Source: Psoroptes ovis
Taxonomy: Eukaryota > Arthropoda > Arachnida > Sarcoptiformes > Psoroptidae
DNA: 64,000 nucleotides
NCBI GenBank assembly: GCA_002943765.1
Contig: PQWQ01000032.1
Span: 124,001-188,000 of the forward strand
Reading direction: 5' to 3'
The position numbers and the translations under genes are program-made. The stretch's first letter is position 1. Each line of letters begins with the position of its first letter. Under the pieces are notes generated by a model. The model saw only the letters and a list, made by a program, of their open reading frames with translations, did not search any database and was not told the origin of the DNA. Positions 38,202-51,022 of the stretch are shown here, piece after piece.

Positions 38202-40994
38202 TTGATTGATGGGCGACATTTATGGTCAACAAAAATTAAAATAAAAAATAAACCGACAATTTGTTTCATAACCATTTATTTGTTTCTATATAGAATTACA
38301 TAATATACTTGTAATTATAATATTTTCAAAAATAATCATTATTATTAAATGCCTAATGGCCATAAAATAAAAATATATACTTGCAGTATATATTTTCAAT
38401 TTTTCAGTCATAAATAGCCAAGCAAAACATTCGATATAAATGTCTATGTATAGATGTTAGTCAATTGGTGTATAATTTGATGAAATACACACATTGAAAT
38501 TTTGAAAAATTGGAAAAATACATTGAAATTGACCTCATTCGTAACATCTTCAGCTAATTTGTTGATGCATAAGTTATGTAGTTTGTTGTTATATTTTGAT
38601 CTACAAAAAATTGAAATTAATTATCATTTGATAGTATTTTTTTTATGGAAGAAAATTTCTCTCCACTGATACATTAACAACTTTAATGAAAGACTTTCAT
38701 GAGTTTTTCAAATACACATTTTTACATGTGTTTCATGGACAAATGAATTAATTCAGCAACATTTTTTTTGATCAGTTTTGTTCATTGATTTATTTGTGCT
38801 TAGTTACAATTAATAAAATTGTTTAGTTCAGTTCATTTATGAAAAGAGAAAGCCATTCATTCATTCATTCATTCATTTCATTCATCTGAACATATCATAA
38901 TCACAAAAATATGTTTACACAGAGATAGATTGTCCATTGTTTGTGTGGTCAACGTTTCGAACAAAATCTTGAAATTTAATATTTGTTCCATCATCATCCT
39001 TTAATACAAACAACAAATGGTCAAAAGTGTACAAAAAAACCAATAGACCATAATGTCACGAATTCAATGTCTACGATTCATATGATTATACTGACTGATT
39101 TAAGCCATCAACATCATAATCATCATCAACAACAATACATTGCCATTTAATGGTCAAACTTGAGTAGATAATAAAGTTCAACAAAATATTAATCGAATGT
39201 TTTTCCCTGATTATTATTTTGCATATGTGAATTCATCAACATTTGTTTGATTTTTTCTTGTTCCTGTTTTTCAAAGATTTCGAGATATGAATTAATAATG
39301 ATTCAAAAATATTCAATTGTTTTCATTTAAAACAAATACATCCTCATATTTAAGATATGCATTGATTCAGTGCTGAGCATCCATTGGAAAAACAATCAAA
39401 TAACTTTGACTAAATTTAAAATTGAGTCGAAATTGATTGATTCATTCGTTTTTGACCAAAATCACCAAATTGATCAAATTGATCTAGTCCAACTGATTAG
39501 TTTGCAATTTGCATTTTTCGTATATTTCAACGTATTTACTTAAATTCTAGTCAGCCGAAATTCATTCAAATTGATTTGATTCTTCTTCTTCACATTCAAA
39601 GTATTTTGATCAAATTTTAAAATTCATTCATTGATTGATTGCCTAAGGTAAGTTACAAAGCATTGATTCATTGATTCATTAAAATTCATAAAATAGTTCG
39701 AAATTCAAAATTTGATTGGAATTTCAAAGATTCCAAATCCAATTCGAATTCAACGATTTTCTGATTGAAAAATAATGATGATTGATGGGTCATTTTGATT
39801 GATTTTTGAGATTCGATATCACGTATTGAAATTCAAAAATTCATGATTTAGTTCGCTGAAGAAAACACTGTGAACATTCATCAATTGCAAATTGTCAAAT
39901 TTCAACAAGTGACAAGCGACGATGCGCATGTAAATACACTTTTTTTCAAATGTTTTAGTTCAGGATAAAACCTTGATGATACGAAAAGATGATAATTATT
40001 TTAATTAGACAATTAGTGCAATGGAATTAATAGATTCAATCTTCAAATGAGTGTGAAAGAGATGGTCGAATGGAAGGTTAGAAATTTCATCTTTCTTTGA
40101 TTAACGAAGTTGACAAATTAATGAAATTGTCTTGAATTGCATGTTCAAAGGCGTGTTCAATATTTTGAACATCTTTAAAATGGACAATTTCCATCAATTT
40201 GTTTTCATATAAGAATTCAAATCATAAATTTTTTTTCAAAAATAATTTCGTGACAAATTCTATGCGAATGAATTCATATTTTTAAGATTTCATAATAAAT
40301 TACCAACACAATGTCAAGGATCAAGAGATGAAACACAGATTGCAATTATCCGTTCATTGAATTACGAATTCATTGAAATTCATTGAAAATTTTCCCGCAT
40401 TACGCAATACGAAATTGGTCATAGCAAGTAATTAAAACAATAGGAAAAAATGATTCTCATTAAAAGTCCAAAGCAAATGTGGTCCTTTCATTGTCCATTT
40501 AATAAATGAATGCTATTGTCATTGATAATAATTATAAAATAATAATTATTATCAAATGAATCCCCATTTAATTTCGATTGATAAAAAAAAACTTTGACTG
40601 TAAATTCACAAATACTTTCATTTGATGGATGGCAAGAGAAATCATTTCTCTTTGCACAGAAAGCATCACAAAATGATTTGGTCAAATTTTTCGTTCAAAA
40701 TTTTTCAAAATTTCAAAAACTCTTTGTTCATATTTATTATTTTCAAACTATGCTTTTGGTTGTTCAATGGAAGTAAAAGTATTAGATTCACTGTTGGTTA
40801 TTAAATTGAACACTTGTTGCTTGTTACTGGTGGTCAGTTGTGTGTGTGTTTGTGTGTAGAATCAATTAATTTCAATTTTTTTTCAATTTCTGGCAAATCT
40901 CATCCATTGTGTATTCAATAGAATGAATGGGTGAAATAATTGTTTTTTTTTCGGTTATTTTTCAATTGTTTTCATAATACAAAAGAGAAAGTTT

Positions 40995-41163
40995 TACAAA
41001 GTTTCAAGTTTTAATTCGGAGTTTTAAAATTAATTTTCATAGTTTTCAAGTTGATTTTCGTAGTTTTGAATGCAATTTTGAACTGGTAAAATTACGAAAT
41101 TCAATTTTAAAACTACGAAAATTAATTTTAAAACTACGAATTAAAACTTTAAATCCTGATGTA
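40995..41163. mobile_element. Palindromic MITE, copy 3 (165-bp variant)
   Basis: Element 40997-41161 flanked by TA. Same termini as the 119-bp family (TTCAAGTTTTAATTCGGAG and its inverse), but the arms contain a partial internal duplication of the TTTTCGTAGTTTT segment, making it 46 bp longer. Confidence 0.7.
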
Positions 41164-42082
41164 TATATGATGAAGAGAATAGAGGATGGAAGAAATTGAA
41201 AATTGAAAAAAATCAATTTGAAAACACAGTTTTAAATAATTGTGAATGTTTTTTTTGCATCAATTTTACAACAAAAATTATTGATGTAAAAAAACAAATA
41301 AATCAAATATTTTATTACACAAATTCAATTCAATTCAATGTGAAAATTCAAACCATTCAAGAATTATTTCGATATTTCATTGAATTGCACGTGTTGTTTT
41401 TGAATATTTTTCAAATATTTTTATTGCTATATGGATTGATCAATATTCGAATCGAATCAAATCGATTGTTTTCTTATTTTTTGTGAAAAATTTAAGACAC
41501 ATGATCAAATCACCAATCGGTAAGTTGAAATGATCTGAAATATTTACAAGTCGTATTTTCAGAACAACAATATTGTTTAACATATTGTAAATGTATTTCA
41601 AATTTTAGCGAATTTCTGTTAAATTTTTTCCATGTTTGAAATAAATGTATAGCCTTAAAAATGTTCTGGCTGTTTTACTTTGCAATACATTTGGCATGTA
41701 ATGACATGATTCCTTTTCCTGCTACTTGTCAATTTCAAATTGGGAAAAAATCCCTATTTCGATCAATCTCCGATCAATGGATTGATTGATTGAACAAACG
41801 AATCTCAACAATTATCTAATTATTCAAAAATAATTAATTTTAATTGAAAATTTTTATTTGTGTTTTGCTTGATGCAAATTGACAATTTCATGCCCATTCA
41901 ATGGACAATGAATGAGTAAAACAAAAAAAAAGTTCTCAGAGAGAGTTAATAAACCATAGTTAATTATATTATTCAAAGGTAAAATTTGCCATGAAATTTT
42001 GAAAAATAGAAAATATTTGACAATGTAAAATGCAATTGGACAATGCAAACAACAGAAGCGCTTATATTCATTATTGCAATAT

Positions 42083-42168
42083 ATTAGGTGTTGTCCGAAA
42101 AGTTCATTCGGCTTAATCAATAGAGTTGCTGATGAAAATCGGCAAAAACTTTTCGGACAATCAAATTA
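42083..42168. mobile_element. Mariner-like mini-element M1
   Basis: Starts TTAGGTGTTGTCCGAAAAGT and ends with the inverse CTTTTCGGACAAT. Roughly 80 bp, consisting of two terminal repeats with only about 20 bp between; TTCATTCGGC on the left is mirrored by a shorter GCCGA on the right. The termini resemble mariner-family inverted repeats. Exact ends are uncertain by a few bases. Confidence 0.6.
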
Positions 42169-42798
42169 TTTTATCGATATAAAAATAATGATAAAATAGC
42201 ATCACTGTACAATGACTAATGGTCATTATAATTGAAAAAAAATAGCAATCACAAAATTGACCAAAGCATCGATAATAAGATTATAATCATTGAAATAATC
42301 AAAATAAATACAAATGAAACATGGTTTAATTTTTATTCCTTCATTGATTCATTCATTCATTTACCTGTAATTTAATGTTTTCAATCATATAAACAAAAAA
42401 AAAACAAAGATGCATTGGTCATCATTCATTGAAATTCAATGAAATGAAATGAATCGAAATGATTGTCAATAAAATGAAATGAATGAATGAATGGAATGAA
42501 CGTAATCAAATGAATAATGACCAACAAATAGTCATTACAAATTGACAGAATTATAGCCGTGTGTATCAGTCGTGTGTACATATATTCTCGATTTCACATT
42601 GTATTCAAAGATTTCTCTTTTATTTTTCTATGGATTTTTATTAATTAATTTTTTCCGTACCTTTTTCAAGTATATCAAACAATCGATTATTAATTGAAAC
42701 ATCATCATCATTGAATTTTTCTATTCAAATTTTAGATTTTTTCTGGACAAAGTATAATCTCATCATTCAAATCGAATCACATTCACTCATCAATCATC

Positions 42799-45700
42799 AT
42801 GATGTTCATCAAAAATCATCCGAATAATAATCTAAATCATCATCATCGTTTAATCAATCAAACAATAATTAAGATTATAATTATTAATATTTGTATTCTA
42901 TTCATCAATGATATTGAACAACAACATCAAAATTTATTGACAAATGCACAATGTAAGTCTACATTTGATTTTCATAATTTTTCATATAAAGATTGATTGC
43001 TACATGATAATTTTGAATTCACTGATACAAATGTTTAATTCAAAAATTTTATGCAAATTGATCTTATCAATTTAAGACATGGTTTAATTATTATTCAAAG
43101 GGTTGAATATATAAAACAAAAATTTTTAGAATCCACTTGGCCCATGGACAATTGTGAAACAATCAAAGACCTTAATCCTTTGATCACAAATGTAAATATT
43201 TAAAATAGATTGAAAATATTCAAATTTAAATAAAAGAAAACAATAAATCGAAGATTTCATTGAAAATTCATTCAATAATAAGTGATCAAATTTTTTAAAC
43301 AAAATTCAATTTCAAATCTGTTTTTCAATCCAAAATTGTCCTTGGAAATTATCCCGTTTCGAATGTTTGTCTACCTTTGGCAAATGTGTATGATGATATA
43401 CCTTTTGCGTAAATGAAATAATGATGGACATTGGGCTTATTTATTTTATTTATTCAAAGGTTTTAGGTTTATTTTTTTCACTTTGAATGAATGAAATAAG
43501 AAAATGAAATAATGATGATGATCATAATACTGAATGAATGAGTGATGGATGTATGATGATGATTATTAATTGTTAAGCCTTTGGGCGAAATTTGCATATT
43601 TGAATTTGATTCATCATTGATATATTGAAATGACATGAGTTATTTCAATGGAAGAAATTCAATAGAAATAATAAAATAATGATGATGAATAAGAGTAATC
43701 TTATTATATTTCAATTTGTCATTTTCAAATAATAAAAATAAACAAATGATTGTCGATATGCCCTCCAGTCATTAAATTTTATTTAATTTCATTTTATTTC
43801 ATTGTTTTTTCCTCCTTTTTTCAACTCTTTCATTGAATTCAATGATAGTAAGAACCCGAATATGTGTACCACAATCAGAATATGATGATTGTAATCAAAT
43901 GGCCGATAATGTAGCCAATACATTTGCATGTATAAATGCACGTGATAAATTTGAATGTATGCGATTGTTGGATCGTGATGAAGCCGATATTGTTAATTTA
44001 GATGCTGAAGAATTATATATTGCTGGTCGTGTTTATAATTTAGAGCCATTCGTACGAGAAGAATATAATGGTAATAATTATATTAAACGTTCGGCTGTTG
44101 TTGTTAAACGTGAAACACGTATACATTCATTGATTGATTTGAAAAATAAACGTGCTTGCTTGGGTCCATACAATGATCTTTATCAATGGAATATTCCTAT
44201 CGGTATACTTTCATATTATGAAACATTGGTACCTGATTGCCGATCAGAATTGCATACGGTTGAAAAATTTTTTCTTGAAGCTTGTGCAGCTGGTAATTGG
44301 TCCACGGATCCATATGTTGATGATGAGCTAAAAAGGAGACATCGCCGCCTCTGTACATTATGCGGCGATGTAACCTTTGGCCTGTGTACGGATCGTGATC
44401 GTTTTGCTGGCCCCGATGGTTCATTGAAATGTATGACCGAAGGTCTTGGTGAATTAGCATTCACAACGATTGAAACGGCTGTCGAATATTTTGAACAACG
44501 TCCAACCATTTCGGATTTATATGAATTCCTGTGTTTGGATGGTACACGAATGGCCATAACATCACGTGGTTGTTATTGGTCAAAACATCCTACCAATACA
44601 TTTGTTATACGTGCGGGTAGAGGTATGTACCTGTGAGAATTTTTGAGAATCGAAATTATGACTGATTGTTCTTGTAAAATGAATAGATCGCAATAAAGAA
44701 ATTTATTTCCGAACACTGCAATCGGTATTTAATCGTTTCAGTAAATTACGGCCAAGCTGGTTCGATAAATCTTTTGTGTCATCCATGAATGTAACACAAC
44801 TCATACAGCTATTCCCGTTGAATTCTAATAATGGACCAATGAAATATAATCATTATTTGGAGCTATTCATACCATCAATCGAAAAACAAATGCAAGGCTG
44901 CCCAAAACGTAATATTACGTTTTGCTTAAGTAAAGATGGTGAACTAAGTAAATGTCAACAACTGCAGAAAGCAGCATTCGTCCGGCGAATACGGCCACCG
45001 ATTCGTTGTTATCAAGCTGATTCAGAAGAAACTTGTATTCGCTTATTGAATGAACGTAAAGCTGATTTGATGATACTGACACCTGATCGTTATTATTATG
45101 CGGCCAAGTAAGGATTATAACTGCTTTCGAACAATTATTTGATTGATATTTTTGTTCTTTACAATTTCAGATATCATTCATTGCAAGCGTTGGCCAAAGA
45201 AGAAAGCGATGATCGCCAATATTCAGTGGCTGTGGTACGATCATCATCCGATTTAACAATGTTATCGCAAATCAAAGATAGACGCAGTTGTCATAGTGGT
45301 TTTGGACATTTGGCCAGTTGGACAATACCAATCGGTTATCTGATCAAAGATGAAATAATTGAACCGACAAGTTGTAATCGTGCCCAAGTTATTGTCGATT
45401 ATTTTAGCGGCAGCTGTGTACCTGGTGCAGCTGACGCAAGAATCAATCCAAATGGAACCGGTGTCCAGCAACTTTGCCAACAATGTATTGGCGATGATCA
45501 AGGTCATCATCATTGTGATCTTAGCTTCGGTGAGCGGTATAGTGGTGATGAAGGTGCTATCCGGTGCCTGGTAGATGGACGCGGTGATATTGCATTTGTT
45601 CCCCATGAAACATTGTTACGTTTGACAAGTTCAAGATTTTCCAATCACTGGTCACATGATTTGAAGAGTTCAGATTTTCGATTATTATGTCGAATGCCAA

Positions 45701-46194
45701 CAACTTTGTTCGATTCAAATACTGGAGCCATTATCAGTGGTAATAGTATTGATGATGCCAATGATTTCCCAATGAACAATCCGAATAGTCAAACAATGTT
45801 TCATGCAACCATTTTCGATTATAATCGTTGTCATTTATCATCGATACCAAATTCGATAATAGTAACATCAGCATTTACACCATTCGAAACCAGATTAGAT
45901 GCAATGTATGTATTGAATCAATTTAGTGAAATATTTTTCCAGGGGAAACATCGTAGTTCATTTCAAATCGCTGGTATTTATCGTAATCGGTCGGATATTA
46001 TATTTTCAGATCATACTAAACGATTAAAACTGCTCGGGCCAGATACAACAATGACCGAAACATTGGGTGAATTTTTACCATTTTTAGAGCTAAATGATCC
46101 GATAGCATGTCGAGCATATTCGTATCAACGATATAATCATACTTTATCGATGATCATATCGATCAGCTGTTTGTTTTTGATTTGTTTACAATGA
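42799..46194 (+). CDS. Transferrin-like protein, bilobal, possibly GPI-anchored
   Basis: Five exons, 42799-42952, 43849-44622, 44687-45107, 45171-46194 (the first separated by a 0.9-kb intron), join to 790 residues. An N-terminal hydrophobic segment (IIKIIIINICILFINDI) acts as signal sequence. N-lobe: RICVPQSEYDDCNQMADNVA, ADIVNLDAEELYIAGRVYNL, NIPIGILSYY. C-lobe: ADLMILTPDRYYYAAKYHSL, YSVAVVRSSSDL, SWTIPIGYLI, GDIAFVPHETLL. The C-terminus is a hydrophobic tail (LSMIISISCLFLICLQ) suited to GPI attachment as in melanotransferrin. By-eye alignment suggests the N-lobe has lost most iron/carbonate ligands while the C-lobe keeps a Tyr and the His. Nearest known type may be insect Tsf3 or melanotransferrin; orthology is uncertain. 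Polyadenylation signal at 46306. Confidence 0.85.
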
Positions 46195-46425
46195 TTCGAT
46201 TCAAATTGTCCATATATAACCATAATTACTAATACGCTTTATTACTTAATCGCATATCATATAATTATTCCTACTAATTTAATTGTTTTGATTTGATTAT
46301 CGAAAAATAAATATAATTTGTTGATTTAATTAAGAATTTTCATTTCTTAATTTATATTATTTCAATATTACAATCTATTCAAATTTATTTTATTTCGCGT
46401 TCCTTGATTGATTTGTGATTTGATT

Positions 46426-47101
46426 ATGGATAATTCTGATTTTGGGTAAGTAATTTGAACTAGTCTTGATACAAGCTTAATCTGATCCAATTCAAAATCC
46501 CTGCAGTGAATTATCGACAATTTGTAAGAAATCAATTGCCGAAACCATTATCAATAAGCTTGGACCTTCAGAGCTGTTGAATTGTTGTGAACGTCTACTA
46601 TTTTGTAAATGTATTGAAAAACAATGTCGAACGCAGCCGAATTTGGAAATATTTTGTGGCCGCTGTCAATATCAATCGGATCAATGTGATGATCATAGTT
46701 GTGAACGATTCATTGGTGAAGAATCTTGTGGCCAAACATCGACTATTGCAATTATTGTATTGATGGTTATCGATATTTTTGTTACAATCATATTGGTCAT
46801 TGCAGCTTGTTGCCGGGGTAAACGTAATAAGCTTAAATTGTCAAAATCTGGAGCACAGTTGCGATCACCATCGAAATCATTGTCATCTCGAAAATCGAAA
46901 AGTAAATCAAAATCATCATCGATGACTACACCAGTCATAAATATCAATAATAATGATACATCTAAAACCCTCACACGGACCTCATCATTATCCATGCCAC
47001 CAACATATCGTTCGCCTACAATAACGACAACGACTAAAACTACCATTTTCAAAGATAACAACAATAACAATAGGAAAATGCCAAAAATTTCATTTCGTTA
47101 A
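46426..47101 (+). CDS. Cys-rich single-pass membrane protein, unknown
   Basis: Two exons, 46426-46445 and 46507-47101, give 204 residues beginning MDNSDFGELSTICKKSIAET. The first ~85 residues hold about 14 cysteines (LLNCCERLLFCKCIEKQC, IFCGRCQYQSDQCDDHSCER), then a transmembrane helix (TIAIIVLMVIDIFVTIILVI), a stop-transfer CCRGKRNK and a Ser/Lys/Thr/Asn-rich basic tail. There is no signal peptide, so a type III topology with disulfide-bonded ectodomain is likely if it is exported. The join is in frame with good splice sites. No family recognised. It lies 231 bp downstream of the transferrin-like gene on the same strand. Confidence 0.65.
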
Positions 47102-47825
47102 TTTTTTTGAAAAAAAATTTTTGAATAAAAAGTTCAAAATTTTGCCGAAAGATGGCGCTGTTATTTGCTTTTGAAGATTTAAACCTGTCAAATTTCAACT
47201 TTTCTTCTCTTCGATATTTTTCTTTGAGATTGCTGAAATTAATGATTATCAACCACCACCATCACCATCATTATTATTTTATCGAAGTTTGATTCAAGTT
47301 AAGAAGTAAATAAACAAAATTTTGAAATCAAAAAAATTGAAGAAAAATTGAAGGCCAATGCCTCTTAACAAACACATGTGTATGCTACAACTAAAACAAC
47401 TTTCACTGAAATTGTGAGACTATTTTGCAAATAGTCAATAAATTTTTTAAACAAAGTTACTTGTTCACATTCCTTCACAAATATTAATTCATAAATCACA
47501 CAATTTCACCGTGTAATAAAACCAGTAATAAGAATATTTTAAAGCAGTGTTTTAATAATTGTTAAAATTCGAAAACTTACTTGTGAGTTATTTCTTAAAT
47601 CTTTCAAAAATCTTACAAAAATATTTTTGAATATTTAAGAAATAAACAGCGAGAAAATTTCATCAATAATAATTGATTAATGTTGATTGAATGTTTGGAT
47701 GACTGAATGAATGAATGAATCGATATATTCAAAATATATTCAAATATTCATCAGCTTTAACCTGACCAACGAAACTTGAATTACAAGGTGCAATAATTCG
47801 AATGTTGAGGATAATTGAGGCCTAG

Positions 47826-47939
47826 TGTACAATCGATCGAACCATATATATGCGGCTATATTATTGATGATATTCAACTGCATGTGCCTGAATATTCTTG
47901 TGGCCCCTATGAATACGAAAATAGCGTAATCAATAACCA
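47826..47939 (+). other. Isolated exon-like segment
   Basis: A 114-bp (38-codon) open stretch between an AG and a GTAAGT donor, with GC clearly above its surroundings. It reads PYICGYIIDDIQLHVPEYSC and continues GPYEYENSVINNQ. No start codon or partner exon was found; it could be a stray exon, a fossil of a gene, or chance. Confidence 0.25.
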
Positions 47940-49411
47940 GTAAGTACCGGTTAAATTCTTTATTTCTTATTCTTTAATTTGGTCTGAATCATATTCAAAT
48001 GATTTCAAGATTTATTACTTTGAAGGAATTCCGAAATTCTTGAAATTCTGTATATAAACAAACACAGTGAAAAAAAAACGAATCTACCACTATCAAATTC
48101 TGTTTTATGCGTGCGCATCTTATTAAATTTGTACTCAAATTCATGCCACTACTACTTTTTTTTACTTTTAGAATGTTTTCGTTTCGTTTTTTTTCTGGTC
48201 CCAAAATTACTAAAGGTGTAAGAATGGAATAGAATTTAATGAATAGAATAGGGTCCAAAAAAAGTAGAGGCTATAGAAATTCCAATATTATCATAATTAA
48301 TGATTGAATTTAAACAAATAAATAAAAATAAAATTCCAAGGCTCGAAAATTGTCAAAATTCAGCTGAAAAACTAGATCCATTCCGTGAGATAATCAGTGC
48401 TATTGATTATTGTTTATTCATTTTATTATCAAAAATTTCAAATTTTGAAATTCCAAGTTGATTAAGTTGAATATATTATGATCTTAAATAATGAGAAATA
48501 AAAAATTCAAAGAAATCATATTCAAATTAGTGAAAAAAATGAAATTTCCTCAGTGATTTATCAAAAAATGTCATTAAAATTGTCTTAAATTATCTTTAAT
48601 TACAATTTCATAATAAATTAATTGGTATGTATTAATTATGTGAATGATATAATTAATCAACATTCAACATTGAACATTTTCTCAATTTCATATATTTCAT
48701 TTGAACAATTTTTGAAAATTGGACACCTTTATAATAATAATCAATTTGATCCAATCGAATCGAAAATGATTTGTCTCCAAAAATTGTCGATTGTGAAATA
48801 ATAATGAGACCAAAAAAACAATAACCTTTCAAACCTTTTGCTTACATTCAAAGTCATTACACATTTGTTTTGTCTTGTTTTGATGTGTCTAATCAAAAAT
48901 ATTTCAGAACATTGAATGAGTTGAATGTAATAATCATTTCAAATTGATTTGAAATTATCCAAAATTATCTTTTGATTATGAAATGTGTCCAATCAAATTG
49001 TCAAAATCAAACAGAAAAATATCAAGGTTTTCTGTAAATTTTCTCTTCCAAATCAAAAATCAATTCCCACCACTGACTATTATTTTCTCCATTTTAAACG
49101 AATGAAAAGCATAAAAATAAACGGTAAACAAATTGATTAATCAATTATTTAATTAATTAACTAATTTTTATTCGATATTATTCAGCTACCAAGCTTTCAA
49201 TTCATTCATTCATTCAGTTCTATTTGATTCAGAATGCATTTGATACGGTGCTCGTGCTTGATAATAATCATAATAATTCAATGATAAACAGTATTTTTGA
49301 TTATCAATGAATTTTGAATGATTACAACTATTCAATGCAATTTCAATGTATGTGTGTGCGTGTTTTTGAAAAATTTTCAACAACCTAATTCAATTTATGA
49401 TAGCCACATAT

Positions 49412-49535
49412 TACAGTGATTTAAAGTTTTAATTCATAGTTTTAAAATTGAATTTCGTAATTTTACAATTGCAAATCACATTGAAAACTACGAAATTCAA
49501 TTTTAAAACTATGAATTAAAACTTTAATCACTGTA
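49412..49535. mobile_element. Palindromic MITE, copy 4 (120 bp)
   Basis: Element 49414-49533 with TA on each side; begins CAGTGATTTAAAGTTTTAAT and ends with its near-perfect inverse (ATTAAAACTTTAATCACTG). The best preserved pair of termini in the window. Confidence 0.85.
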
Positions 49536-49910
49536 TTTATTACTGGTTTTTTTTTCTTTGTTGCAAAATGCCTTCAAAATTATTATTCTTAATCACATTT
49601 AAAAATGATTAGTGTTTGTGTGTTTTCCATCCATTTATTCAAATTATGATGGAAAAAATTGTGTGTGGAAAAATTTGATTATCAATGCACAATCACAAAC
49701 ATAGTCATTCAGTCATATTTCAAACATAACATAAATAAACATAAATATGATAATTTCAATTTGTTTGTTTGACGATTTGATTGATGATTTTCAATGGTAA
49801 AAAATGACTGATTGAAGATGTAAAATTTTAACTTTTTAATATTTCAATATGTGCATGTAAATGAGTCAATTTCAAATTTCAATTTTTTTTTTGCAAAAAA
49901 AATTGATTGT

Positions 49911-49991
49911 ATTAAGCTGTCCGAAAAGTTTATTCGGCTTAATCAATAGATTTTCTAATAAAAATCGGCCAAAACTTTCCGGACAACATAA
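49911..49991. mobile_element. Mariner-like mini-element M2
   Basis: TTAAGCTGTCCGAAAAGTTT on the left and AACTTTCCGGACAACATAA on the right, with the shared internal GGCTTAATCAATAGA. About 80 bp. Confidence 0.6.
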
Positions 49992-50273
49992 TATTTTCTA
50001 TTTGTATCACTTTTTTTCTAAAATTGTGTTCTATAAAAAAAACAAATGGAAATCAAAACCCATTTTAATAAATTAATTAATTAATTTCATCTAAAAATAT
50101 TTATTTATTTATCACTTTGACAACCTCTTTTTTATGATCCATATTAAATATTTTTGAAAAAAAAATCATTTACGATTTTTAGACTTTTGCAAAATCATTT
50201 TGTAACAAATTTATTAATTTTTTTTTATAATATTTACATTCGCGGTGTCTCAGTGTGTAAAAGTGTTTATTTA

Positions 50274-50356
50274 TTCAGGTTGTCCAAAAAGTTCATTCGG
50301 CTTAATCAATAGAGTTGTCATATGAAAATCGGCCAAAACTTTTCGGACAATCTAAT
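50274..50356. mobile_element. Mariner-like mini-element M3
   Basis: TTCAGGTTGTCCAAAAAGTT on the left and AACTTTTCGGACAATCTAA on the right, with the same GGCTTAATCAATAGAGTTG interior as M1. It lies 290 bp from M2 in the same orientation. Confidence 0.6.
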
Positions 50357-51022
50357 ACATTTATGATTATTATATCGTGTTATTATTTTCCAACCTCCAT
50401 GACAGTTTGAAATATTCATTTCAAATATTATATAAATATATGTCATCTTAAATCATCATTTTTAAAAATAATATTCAATTAATCATTACATACATTAATT
50501 CAAATAATAATAATTCAAATAATTCAATTTATCATTATCTGTCTGTCTGCATACATTCTAAGACAATAATAATAATAAGATTATTGTCTTGTATTTAAAT
50601 ACACATTAAATAATATTAAATGAATATAAAACAATCGATTATTCATTTGACATTTTCTGTTTTCTTTCAATTTTCTTTTATTATTCACAGCATATAATTT
50701 CCGTCGATAATATTAATCATTTGTTATTCAACGATGAATGATGGTCAACATGGATAATAACCGATAATATGCCATTCATGCCTCTTCTATGTTCATCATC
50801 ATCATTGTTATCATAGCCGTCAATAGAATTGACAATTATTAATTCAGTCACAGTATAAATTTGATTTTTTCTTCAAATGTGTCTTCCAAATTATTTTTCC
50901 AAATGTTTATGAGGCTAATGGCTTATCATTATTAGAAATTCATCCAGTCATAATTCAAAAATATTCCATTATCATCATTTACTATTACTCTAAATTGACT
51001 AATCAACAAATCACATTCAAAA

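Larger units (their letters stand above)
38202..42798. other. Intergenic 4.6 kb, repeats but no gene
   Basis: AT-rich with (CATT)n runs at about 38855-38880 and 42340-42360 and (GAAT)n at about 42478-42500. Holds one palindromic MITE (copy 3) and one mariner-like mini-element (M1). Open frames such as 41196-41486 are Phe/Ile/Asn-rich and unsupported. Part of it is the 5' region of the transferrin-like gene. Confidence 0.4.
47102..51022. other. Intergenic 3.9 kb with MITEs and one exon-like island
   Basis: AT-rich non-coding DNA. Holds palindromic MITE copy 4, mariner-like elements M2 and M3, and an isolated exon-like segment at 47826-47939. The last ~350 bp are the probable 5' UTR/promoter of the SLC5 gene. 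No other features recognised. Confidence 0.4.

Noticed and set aside
41196..41486. 96-codon frame with hydrophobic end
   Set aside because: Starts inside AT-rich intergenic DNA just after a MITE; composition is that of random AT sequence.
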